Source of the DNA: an uncultured Eubacteriales bacterium
Lineage (GTDB): Bacteria; Bacillota; Clostridia; Christensenellales; Borkfalkiaceae
Direction: 5' to 3'
Length of the DNA: 18,395 nt
Assembly: GCA_905211955.1 (NCBI GenBank)
Contig: CAJMCT010000008.1
Coordinates: 1-18,395, forward strand
This document shows positions 1 to 5,865 of the stretch, one piece after another. The position numbers were made by a program, and so were the translations under genes. Under the pieces are notes generated by a model. The model did not search any database. It was not told the DNA's origin and worked only from the letters and a program-made list of their open reading frames with translations. Position 1 is the first letter of the stretch. Each line of letters opens with the position of its first letter.

Positions 1-14
1 GAATTTTTTAACAT
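1..14 (-). CDS. Start of a further minus-strand gene (possible phage holin), cut by the window edge
   Basis: On the minus strand an ATG at 14-12 lies two bases past the stop codon of the phage-like gene at 17-259 and is preceded by a strong AGGAAGGAGAG ribosome binding site at about 19-30. Only four full codons (Met-Leu-Lys-Asn) are inside the window, so the product cannot be identified from sequence. In phages where I recall the neighbouring protein family, a small holin gene usually follows, and some of those begin in a similar way; that is inference from synteny only. Confidence 0.35.
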
Positions 15-16
15 AA

Positions 17-259
17 TTACTCTCCTTCCTGCGGCTCCGTTGGCAGAGCCATCAATGCATGGTATAAATTTGTTCCAACACCATTTCCTTTTAAAGCATG
101 GTATTGCTGATACTCGTCCTCTAAGGACTGTTTGACATATACCGGACAATACCCAAGATCATCATGGTATTTATTGTAGAGACGAATCAGATCCGCCCTT
201 AAAAGTGCCCGGATGCCTTTTCTTGTGGCGATAATCTGGCGATACAAATATGCGATTGC
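17..259 (-). CDS. Phage lysis-module-associated small protein, C-terminal part (upstream end lost at a junction)
   Basis: The minus-strand frame ends at the stop codon 19-17. Its last ~75 residues resemble a small phage protein common in Firmicute siphophages and prophages, usually next to the holin and endolysin genes. The family pattern is a short N-terminal hydrophobic segment, a basic stretch, then ALLR..LI.LYN, GYCPVY, a YHAL-GNG block and a LPTEP tail, all visible here. Its function is not known to me. Codon use differs sharply from the rest of the window: Gln is mostly CAG, Leu includes CTG, and Arg includes CGG, whereas the pur/pyr genes use CAA, CTT/TTA and AGA/CGT. The open frame continues to 463, but that part is only the antisense of pyrD, so the true 5' end is lost near 258-275. 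Confidence 0.6.
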   Translation of the reverse strand, partial: AIAYLYRQIIATRKGIRALLRADLIRLYNKYHDDLGYCPVYVKQSLEDEYQQYHALKGNGVGTNLYHALMALPTEPQEGE

Positions 260-275
260 AGTTGCAAAGGCGGTA
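255..275. other. Chimeric junction between phage-like DNA and pyrD
   Basis: Left of this interval the minus strand matches a phage small protein. Right of it the plus strand matches the C-terminal part of dihydroorotate dehydrogenase. The two readings meet at a short GCAGTTGCAAAGGC stretch, where both the phage frame and the PyrD frame can be read plausibly. Codon preference changes at the same place. This is either an assembly or amplification chimera at a contig end, or a real recombination that removed about three quarters of pyrD. Confidence 0.65.
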
Positions 276-479
276 AATATTCCTATAATTGGTATGGGCG
301 GTGTATCTTCCGCAGAAGACGTTTTAGAAATGATGATGGCAGGCGCAACGGCGGTTGAAGTTGGCGCGGCAAACCTAATAGACCCGTTCGCGTGCAAGAA
401 GATTATAGAAGACTTGCCCGTCGTTATGGAAAAATATAAAATTAGTTCACTAAAAGAAATCATAAAAGGAGCGCACTAA
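258..479 (+). pseudogene. pyrD: Dihydroorotate dehydrogenase, catalytic subunit, C-terminal fragment
   Basis: About 70 C-terminal residues of class 1B PyrD, which oxidises dihydroorotate to orotate with FMN. The visible block AKAVNIPIIGMGG, then SAEDVLEMMMAGA and VEVGAANL, is the end of the TIM barrel that binds the FMN phosphate. The protein is normally about 300 residues, so some 230 are missing. The open frame can be extended upstream to an ATG at 213, but residues before about 258 are not PyrD-like and have no convincing ribosome binding site; they are antisense to the phage-like gene. The stop at 477-479 is one base before the pyrF start, as expected for an intact pyr operon. The gene is broken by the junction and may be intact in the real genome. 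Confidence 0.8.
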
Positions 480-480
480 A

Positions 481-1182
481 ATGGCTAAAGACGTTATTAT
501 TGCATGCGACTTTGCAAGCAAAGAAAAAACTTTTGAATTTTTAGATAAATTCACCGATTGCAAACCCTTCGTTAAAATCGGCATGGAACTTTTCTATGCG
601 GAAGGTCCTGAAATCGTAAGAGAAATCAAAAAACGTGGTCACAAGATTTTCTTAGACCTTAAACTTCACGATATTCCCAACACCGTTAAAAAGAGTATGG
701 CGGTTTTATCAAGACTCGACGTGGATATGACTAACCTTCACGCAGGCGGAACTATCAATATGATGAAAGGCGCTTTAGAAGGCTTGACGAGAGAAGACGG
801 CACGAGACCTATTTTGATTGCAGTCACTCAACTTACTTCTACCGACCAAGAAAGTATGGAAAAAGACTTGCTTATCAAAGAGCCTATCGACAAAGTGGTT
901 ATGCACTATGCAAAAAACACTGCGGAAGCAGGGCTTGACGGTGTAGTATGTTCCCCGTTAGAAGCGGGAAAAGTACACGAAGTTTGTGGTGAAAACTTTT
1001 TAACTATTACCCCCGGTGTTAGATTTGCCGACGGAGAAAAGGGTGATCAAAAGAGAGTTATGACTCCCGAAGAAGCAAGAAAAATCGGTTCTGACTACAT
1101 AGTAGTAGGTCGTCCTATTACCGCAGCAGAAGACCCCGTAGCCGCATACAAAAGATGCGTTAAAGAATTTTTAGGAGAGTAA
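481..1182 (+). CDS. pyrF: Orotidine 5'-phosphate decarboxylase
   Basis: Converts OMP to UMP, the last step of de novo UMP synthesis, in the cytoplasm. The 233-residue product is the normal length for the short, bacterial PyrF1-type enzyme. The active-site DLKLHDIPNT motif is at residues 59-68, giving the Asp59/Lys61/Asp64 catalytic set. The phosphate-binding elements TPGVR (177-181) and GRPI (210-213) near the end close the barrel. The ATG follows the pyrD stop by one base and has an AAAGGAGCG site just upstream (about 467-475), so the pair is probably translationally coupled. The next gene, pyrE, makes its substrate, and the gap to it is two bases. Confidence 0.96.
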   Translation: MAKDVIIACDFASKEKTFEFLDKFTDCKPFVKIGMELFYAEGPEIVREIKKRGHKIFLDLKLHDIPNTVKKSMAVLSRLDVDMTNLHAGGTINMMKGALEGLTREDGTRPILIAVTQLTSTDQESMEKDLLIKEPIDKVVMHYAKNTAEAGLDGVVCSPLEAGKVHEVCGENFLTITPGVRFADGEKGDQKRVMTPEEARKIGSDYIVVGRPITAAEDPVAAYKRCVKEFLGE

Positions 1183-1184
1183 AA

Positions 1185-1829
1185 ATGGAAAACGTTCAAA
1201 TTAAGATTGCAAAAGACTTATTGTCGATAAAGGCAGTATTTTTTAGCCCCGACAAGCCATTTACTTGGGCAAGCGGAATTAAAAGTCCCGTATACTGCGA
1301 CAACCGTTTAACCCTTACCGCACCGAAGGTAAGATTAGACGTTGAAACCGCGCTTATGGAAGCGGTTAAAGAAAACTATCCCGAAGTTGAAGTGTTGATG
1401 GGAACTTCTACCGCAGGTATCGCCCATGCGGCAATAGTAGGGCATATGATGGATCTTCCTATGGGATACGTTCGTTCGGGTGCAAAAGACCACGGTAGAC
1501 AAAACCAAATCGAAGGCAAACTCGAAAAAGGTCAAAAGGTAGTAGTTATTGAAGACCTTATTTCTACGGGCGGAAGCGTTATAGAAGTAGTAGAAGTTTT
1601 AAGAGAAGCCGGCGCTGACGTTTTAGGCGTGGTTAGTATCTTTACTTACGGCATGCAAAAGGGTATAGACCGCTTGGCAAAGGCTAACATTAAAAACGTT
1701 TCGCTTACCAACTTTGACGTAATCGCAGTAGTTGCAGGCGACGAAGGATACGTTAAAAAAGAAGACGTAGAAAGACTTATTAAGTTTAGAAACAACCCAC
1801 AAGACGAAAGTTGGATAAAAGGAGAATAA
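1185..1829 (+). CDS. pyrE: Orotate phosphoribosyltransferase
   Basis: Joins orotate to PRPP to give OMP, the substrate of the PyrF encoded just upstream. The 214-residue length is typical. The type I PRTase PRPP-binding motif VVVIEDLISTGGS is at residues 119-131. The flexible-loop segment YVRSGAKDHG (95-104) carries the Arg, Lys and His that contact pyrophosphate in the family. An N-terminal F-WASG--SPVY-D block (about 26-39) forms the orotate pocket. A GGAG site sits at the end of pyrF (about 1175-1178). The pyrB start follows the stop by one base, so pyrF, pyrE and pyrB are surely cotranscribed. Confidence 0.96.
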   Translation: MENVQIKIAKDLLSIKAVFFSPDKPFTWASGIKSPVYCDNRLTLTAPKVRLDVETALMEAVKENYPEVEVLMGTSTAGIAHAAIVGHMMDLPMGYVRSGAKDHGRQNQIEGKLEKGQKVVVIEDLISTGGSVIEVVEVLREAGADVLGVVSIFTYGMQKGIDRLAKANIKNVSLTNFDVIAVVAGDEGYVKKEDVERLIKFRNNPQDESWIKGE

Positions 1830-1830
1830 T

Positions 1831-2925
1831 ATGCGTAGCGTTATCGATACGTTAGATTTAACCACGGGCGAAATAGAAAGCCTTATCAAAACGGCTTTAG
1901 ATATTAAAGCACACCCCAAAAAATACTCTAAAAAATGTAAGGGCAAAAAACTCGCTACGCTTTTTTACGAGCCGTCTACTAGAACGAGATTGTCGTTTAC
2001 CGCGGCAATGATGGAACTTGGCGGAAACGTTTTAGGCTTTGCAGGTGCGGAAAATTCTTCGGCATCTAAGGGCGAAAGCGTTGCGGATACCGTAAAAGTT
2101 ATTTCTTGCTACGCAGACGTTATCGCTATGCGTACGGTAAAAGAAGGTGCTGCGCTTGTTGCTTCTAAAAACGCAAGTATTCCCGTAATCAACGCAGGGG
2201 ACGGCGGACACTGTCACCCTACCCAAACGCTTGCAGACTTACTTACTATTTACACCGAAAAAGGCACGTTTGATAACCTTACCGTAGGTTTTTGCGGTGA
2301 CTTAAAGTACGGCAGAACAGTTCACTCTTTGATAGGTGCACTATCTAGATATAAAAACGTTAAAATCGTTCTTATCTCACCCGAAGAACTTAAAGTTCCA
2401 AGTTATGTTAAGTACGAGATTATGGAAAAGAACGGCATGGAATACGTTGAAACGCGCAGTTTAGAAGAAAGCCTTCCCAACCTTGACATCTTGTACATGA
2501 CGAGAATTCAACAAGAACGTTTTGCGGATAAAGACGAATACGAAAGGCTTAAAGACAGTTATACGTTAACTGCCGAAAAGATGAATTTGGCAAAGCCTGA
2601 TATGTGCGTATTGCACCCGCTTCCTAGGGTTAACGAAATAAGCGTTAAGGTAGACGAAGATAAGCGCGCATGCTACTTTAAGCAAGTAGAAAACGGCAAG
2701 TATATGCGTATGGCGTTAATTTTAATGCTATTAGACAAGAAAAAGAAAAACCCCGTAAACGAAGAAGCCGTTTGTGATAACGAACTTATCGTAAACAAGC
2801 ACGTTTGCCCTAACCCCAAGTGTATAACGGGGGTTGAGCAAGAACTTGACCAAGTGTTTAAGGTGGTGGACAAAGAAAAGGGGATTTTAAGGTGTATCTA
2901 TTGCGATAGTAAGCCTAAAAAATAA
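1831..2925 (+). CDS. pyrB: Aspartate carbamoyltransferase catalytic chain fused to a PyrI-type zinc domain
   Basis: Condenses carbamoyl phosphate with aspartate, the first committed pyrimidine step. Residues 1 to about 305 are a full catalytic chain: STRTR at 49-53, Lys80, Arg101, HPTQ at 129-132, Arg162, Arg225 and HPLPR at 262-266. At 364 residues it is about 55 longer than a normal PyrB. The extra tail carries CPNPKC (Cys326, Cys331) and CIYC (Cys355, Cys358). The spacing C-x4-C-x23-C-x2-C is identical to that of the zinc site of the E. coli regulatory chain PyrI (Cys109/114/138/141), and CPN-x-x-CI is shared. The PyrI N-terminal nucleotide-binding domain (about 100 residues) is absent. 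I infer that the zinc domain keeps its role at the chain interface but that CTP/ATP control is lost, unless a separate PyrI exists elsewhere. Confidence 0.93.
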   Translation: MRSVIDTLDLTTGEIESLIKTALDIKAHPKKYSKKCKGKKLATLFYEPSTRTRLSFTAAMMELGGNVLGFAGAENSSASKGESVADTVKVISCYADVIAMRTVKEGAALVASKNASIPVINAGDGGHCHPTQTLADLLTIYTEKGTFDNLTVGFCGDLKYGRTVHSLIGALSRYKNVKIVLISPEELKVPSYVKYEIMEKNGMEYVETRSLEESLPNLDILYMTRIQQERFADKDEYERLKDSYTLTAEKMNLAKPDMCVLHPLPRVNEISVKVDEDKRACYFKQVENGKYMRMALILMLLDKKKKNPVNEEAVCDNELIVNKHVCPNPKCITGVEQELDQVFKVVDKEKGILRCIYCDSKPKK

Positions 2926-3001
2926 CAAAAAACCCTAAAAAAACTTAAAATAAAAAATCGGTAAAATAAAAATCTTAAAAAGCCGAAAATAATGCGATTA
3001 A

Positions 3002-3031
3002 GCACGCAAAAAATCGTTGATTTTTTAGTGC
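3002..3031 (+). other. A/T-rich inverted repeat between pyrB and purE
   Basis: GCAC (3002-3005) plus AAAAAATC (3008-3015), loop GTT, then GATTTTTT (3019-3026) plus GTGC (3028-3031) form a hairpin with a small internal bulge. It lies about 75 bases after the pyrB stop and could end the pyr transcript, but the T-run is inside the stem and no U-tract follows, so it is not a textbook terminator. It overlaps the -35 element of the purE promoter, which also allows an operator role. No function is established. Confidence 0.35.
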
Positions 3032-3045
3032 GGTTATGGTAAAAT
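3017..3045 (+). promoter_or_regulatory. Promoter of the purine operon
   Basis: TTGATT (3017-3022) and TAAAAT (3040-3045) are separated by 17 bases, and TGG directly before the -10 gives an extended -10 element. The predicted transcription start is about 3052, only a few bases before the first stem of the riboswitch at 3055, as expected for a riboswitch-controlled leader. Confidence 0.7.
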
Positions 3046-3054
3046 TAAAGTGTA

Positions 3055-3132
3055 AAGATTTTTATTACTGACGGATAAAAGTGGATAACCACTATGGAGT
3101 AAAAATCTTATTTTAAAGCCGACCGTCTGGGC
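3055..3132 (+). promoter_or_regulatory. ZTP/ZMP riboswitch (pfl motif) upstream of purE
   Basis: The elements of the pfl/ZTP aptamer can be traced by eye. P1 pairs AAGATTTTTA (3055-3064) with TAAAAATCTT (3100-3109). The internal part reads ACTGACGGATAA. P2 pairs AGTGG (3080-3084) with CCACT (3089-3093) around an ATAA loop, followed by TATGGAGT. After an A/T linker, the conserved 3' half reads GCC-GACCGTCT-GGGC (3118-3132), close to the family's CCGCCUGGGC. The pseudoknot is GACGG (3070-3074) with CCGTC (3123-3127), perfectly complementary. In known cases the aptamer binds ZMP or ZTP and turns on purine and one-carbon genes. The downstream genes here (purE through fhs) are exactly that set. 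The ligand is inferred from the fold and context. Confidence 0.88.
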
Positions 3133-3168
3133 GTACTTATTCATATCGGGATAAGCACGCCCTTATTT
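3129..3168 (+). terminator. Riboswitch expression-platform terminator
   Basis: GGGCGTACTTAT (3129-3140) pairs with ATAAGCACGCCC (3151-3162) with one A-C mismatch and a ten-base loop, followed by TTATTT. The left arm uses the GGGC that forms P3 of the aptamer, so ligand-bound aptamer and terminator exclude each other. This is the usual ON-switch arrangement. The U-tract is short and interrupted, so termination may be partial. The purE ribosome binding site (AGGAG, 3176-3180) lies just beyond. Confidence 0.75.
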
Positions 3169-3186
3169 AATTAAAAGGAGAAAATC

Positions 3187-3678
3187 ATGAAGAAAGTTGG
3201 AATAGTTATGGGTAGCGATAGCGACCTTCCAATTATTGAAAAAGCGGTGGATACGTTAAAGTCTTTTGGCGTTCCTTACGAAGTGCACGTTTACTCCGCA
3301 CACAGAACCCCAGATGAAGCGGGCGAGTTTGCGTCTAAAGCAGAAGAAAACGGCTTTGGTGTTTTGATTGCGGCGGCAGGTATGGCTGCGCACCTTGCAG
3401 GTGCTATTGCAGCAAGAACCACCCTTCCCGTAATCGGTATTCCTTGTAAATCTAATAACGACGGCGTCGATGCCCTACTTTCAACCGTACAAATGCCTTC
3501 GGGTGTGCCCGTTGCAACGGTTGCTATTAACGGGGGTGTTAACGCCGCTTTGCTTTCTATACAAATTTTAGCGGTAAGCGAAAAGTCGCTTTCTGACAAA
3601 CTTAAAGAAAAAAAGATCGCCGATATGAAAAAGGTTTTAGAAAAAGATAAAGCCGTATCGGACAAATTTAATAATTGA
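3187..3678 (+). CDS. purE: N5-carboxyaminoimidazole ribonucleotide mutase
   Basis: Class I PurE moves the carboxylate of N5-CAIR to give CAIR. The 163-residue length fits. Visible motifs are MGSDSDLP (8-15), SAHRTPDE (37-44, with the catalytic His39), the glycine- and alanine-rich AAAGMAAHLAG loop (62-72) and MPSGVPVATVAI (103-114). The loop has Ala where the classic enzyme has Pro (AAHLPG). Class I PurE normally needs PurK to supply N5-CAIR, and no purK is in this operon, so PurK is either elsewhere or replaced. It is the first gene after the ZTP riboswitch. AGGAG lies six bases before the ATG. Confidence 0.93.
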   Translation: MKKVGIVMGSDSDLPIIEKAVDTLKSFGVPYEVHVYSAHRTPDEAGEFASKAEENGFGVLIAAAGMAAHLAGAIAARTTLPVIGIPCKSNNDGVDALLSTVQMPSGVPVATVAINGGVNAALLSIQILAVSEKSLSDKLKEKKIADMKKVLEKDKAVSDKFNN

Positions 3679-3699
3679 AAATTAAAGGAGATAAAAACA

Positions 3700-4386
3700 A
3701 TGAACAAACTCGTTTATACCGGAAAAACTAAAAACGTTTACGAACTTGAAAACGGAAACTATTTACTTAAATTCAAAGACGACTGCACTGGCAAAGACGG
3801 TGTGTTTGACCCAGGTGAAAACAGCGTTGGTTTAACCATTGAAGGCGTTGGCGACGTAAACCTTCGTATGTCCATTTACTTTTTTGAAAAGGTAAACGAA
3901 GCAGGTATTAAAACACATTACGTTTCAGCAAATCTCGCTGATACCACTATGGAAGTTTTACCTGCAAAGGCTTTCGGTAAGGGCTTAGAAGTTATTTGCC
4001 GTTATAAAGCAGTTGGTAGTTTTTATAGAAGATATAGTGACTACGTAGAAGAGGGTGCAGACCTTCCCGCATACGTTGAAACCACTTTCAAAAACGACGA
4101 AAAGGGTGACCCCTTAGTCACTAAAGACGGCTTGGTTGACCTTGGTGTTATGACCGCTAAACAATACGACGATATTAAGGAAATGACCCAAAAGATTACC
4201 AAAATCGTTGCGGACGACCTTTTGGAAAAGGGCTTAGTTTTATACGATATTAAGTTTGAATTCGGCTATGATAAAGACGGCAACGTTATGCTTATAGACG
4301 AAATCGCTTCGGGAAATATGCGCGTTTACAAAAACGGCGAATACATCGATCCGATGACTCTTTCTAAACTCTTCTTTGCAAAATAA
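3700..4386 (+). CDS. purC: SAICAR synthase, clostridial divergent type
   Basis: Ligates aspartate to CAIR using ATP (phosphoribosylaminoimidazole-succinocarboxamide synthase). The 228 residues match the usual length. The fold markers are present: GKTKNVY (8-14) in the nucleotide-binding lobe, KFKDDCTGKDG (24-34), LEVICRYKAVGSF (96-108) where classic PurC has LEVVVRN-AAGS, GDPLVTKD (136-143), LYDIKFEFG (181-189) and IDEIASGNMR (199-208). The last replaces the classic DEISPDTCR, so this is a divergent branch that I recall from other Clostridia rather than a broken gene. It sits 21 bases after purE with GGAG at about 3687. Its product is cleaved by PurB, which is not in this window. Confidence 0.92.
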   Translation: MNKLVYTGKTKNVYELENGNYLLKFKDDCTGKDGVFDPGENSVGLTIEGVGDVNLRMSIYFFEKVNEAGIKTHYVSANLADTTMEVLPAKAFGKGLEVICRYKAVGSFYRRYSDYVEEGADLPAYVETTFKNDEKGDPLVTKDGLVDLGVMTAKQYDDIKEMTQKITKIVADDLLEKGLVLYDIKFEFGYDKDGNVMLIDEIASGNMRVYKNGEYIDPMTLSKLFFAK

Positions 4387-4426
4387 TTCGGGCTTAAATT
4401 TTTAACGATTTTAGGAGAAATTTTTA

Positions 4427-5851
4427 ATGGGCGCTTTTTTTGGAGTTGCATCAAAGAAAAATTGCATATCAGACGTGTTCTTTGGTACTGACTACCATTC
4501 TCACATGGGAACTAAGGCAGGCGGTATCGCGGTGTACGACACTGAGATTGGCTTACAAAGAAAAATTCACAATCTTGGCAACGCACCGTTTAGAACTAAG
4601 TTTGAACACGTCTTTAACGATATGAAAGGGGTATCTGCTATCGGTTGTATAAGCGACTACGATCCCCAACCACTTATGATAAGGTCTCACCACGGCACTT
4701 ACGCAATTTGCGTTGTCGGTGTGGTAAACAATATAGAAGAACTTTTTGAAAAGTTCGTTATGAACCGTGGCGGGCACTTTGGTGTTTCAACGGGCTCGGT
4801 TATAAATTCTACCGAACTTATCGCTTCGCTTATAAACCGCAAAAAAGACTTTGTTGAAGGCATAAAGTTTGCACAATCAAAGATTGATGGTTCGGCTTCG
4901 ATACTTATCTTAAAAGAAAACGGAAACATTATTGCCGCTAGGGATAGACTAGGTAGACTTCCCGTGCTTTGCGGGAAGAAAAAAGACGGATATTGCGTGA
5001 CGTTTGAATCGTTTGCATATCTAAAACTCGGCTATAAGGCTTGCAAAGAATTAGGGCCTGGTGAAATAGTAGAGATAAGTTCTGACGGCTTGACCGTTTT
5101 AGCGACACCGCAAAACAAGATGAGAATGTGTTCTTTCCTTTGGACGTATTACGGTTATCCGACGTCTATATACGAAGGAACGAACGTAGAAGTAATGCGT
5201 TATAACAACGGCATAAGTTTGGCCGAAGAAGACGCGAAAAAGAAAAATAACGAAGGTGTTGATTACGTTTGCGGTGTTCCGGACTCTGGAACTCCCCACG
5301 CAATAGGTTATGCTAACGGAAGTAAAATTCCCTTTGCAAGACCGTATATAAAATACACGCCGTCTTGGGCGAGAAGTTTTACCCCAAACAACCAAGTGGA
5401 TAGAAACAAAATCGCCAAAATGAAACAAATTCCCGTGCACGAACTAATAAAGGATAAATCCTTGCTTTTTGTTGACGACTCTATCGTTAGGGGAACGCAA
5501 CTTAAAGAAACGGTTGAATTTTTATACGAGCACGGTGCAAAAGCAGTACACATGCGTTCGGCTTGCCCGCCGATAATGTTCGGTTGTAAATATCTTAACT
5601 TTTCAAGAGCGACGAGCGATATGGAACTTATTACAAGAAGAACTATCGTTGAACTTGAAGGTGAAGAAGGCTTAAAACACATTGACGAATATAGCGATGC
5701 AAATACTGAGCGTGGTAAAAAAATGAGAAAAGCCATTTGCGATAAGTTTGGGTTTGATTCGCTTGAATTCCAATCGCTTGACAATATGGTTAAGGCAATA
5801 GGGGTAGATAAATGTAAACTTTGTACCTATTGCTGGAACGGAAAAGAGTAA
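4427..5851 (+). CDS. purF: Amidophosphoribosyltransferase-like protein lacking the glutaminase active site
   Basis: PurF family, 474 residues, normally making phosphoribosylamine from PRPP and glutamine. The C-terminal PRTase half looks active, with the PRPP loop LLFVDDSIVRGTQ at 346-358. The iron-sulfur cysteines known from B. subtilis PurF have counterparts in Cys235, Cys387 and the CKLCTYC cluster (463, 466, 469). The N-terminal Ntn-type glutaminase domain is present but altered. The canonical start M-C-G-x-x-G is M-G-A-F-F-G here, so the nucleophilic Cys is Gly. The usual HVRY-T, HNGN and SSD-E blocks are replaced by CISDYD (74-79), VVGVVNN (96-102) and NSTELIA (127-133). The start is firm: AGGAG lies about ten bases upstream. 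I recall similar Gly-type PurF proteins in other Clostridia. The likely activity is ammonia-dependent, or an ammonia-supplying partner exists; a second, canonical PurF elsewhere is possible. Confidence 0.9.
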   Translation: MGAFFGVASKKNCISDVFFGTDYHSHMGTKAGGIAVYDTEIGLQRKIHNLGNAPFRTKFEHVFNDMKGVSAIGCISDYDPQPLMIRSHHGTYAICVVGVVNNIEELFEKFVMNRGGHFGVSTGSVINSTELIASLINRKKDFVEGIKFAQSKIDGSASILILKENGNIIAARDRLGRLPVLCGKKKDGYCVTFESFAYLKLGYKACKELGPGEIVEISSDGLTVLATPQNKMRMCSFLWTYYGYPTSIYEGTNVEVMRYNNGISLAEEDAKKKNNEGVDYVCGVPDSGTPHAIGYANGSKIPFARPYIKYTPSWARSFTPNNQVDRNKIAKMKQIPVHELIKDKSLLFVDDSIVRGTQLKETVEFLYEHGAKAVHMRSACPPIMFGCKYLNFSRATSDMELITRRTIVELEGEEGLKHIDEYSDANTERGKKMRKAICDKFGFDSLEFQSLDNMVKAIGVDKCKLCTYCWNGKE

Positions 5852-5865
5852 AAAAGGAGTTAATT

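Noticed and set aside
213..257. ATG at 213 as a true start for a short PyrD protein
   Set aside because: No ribosome binding site is evident, the encoded residues are not PyrD-like, and the DNA is antisense to the phage-like gene.
260..463. Extension of the minus-strand phage-like frame to a 148-residue protein starting at 463
   Set aside because: From about 260 to 463 it is simply the antisense of the PyrD C-terminus and carries no phage-like pattern.
2959..2985. CGG...CCG short inverted repeat after pyrB as a terminator
   Set aside because: Only three to four paired bases across a long A/T-rich loop, not credible.
5308..5784. 158-residue minus-strand open frame inside purF
   Set aside because: Antisense shadow of the conserved PRTase domain; low-complexity Ser/Leu composition typical of reverse frames here.
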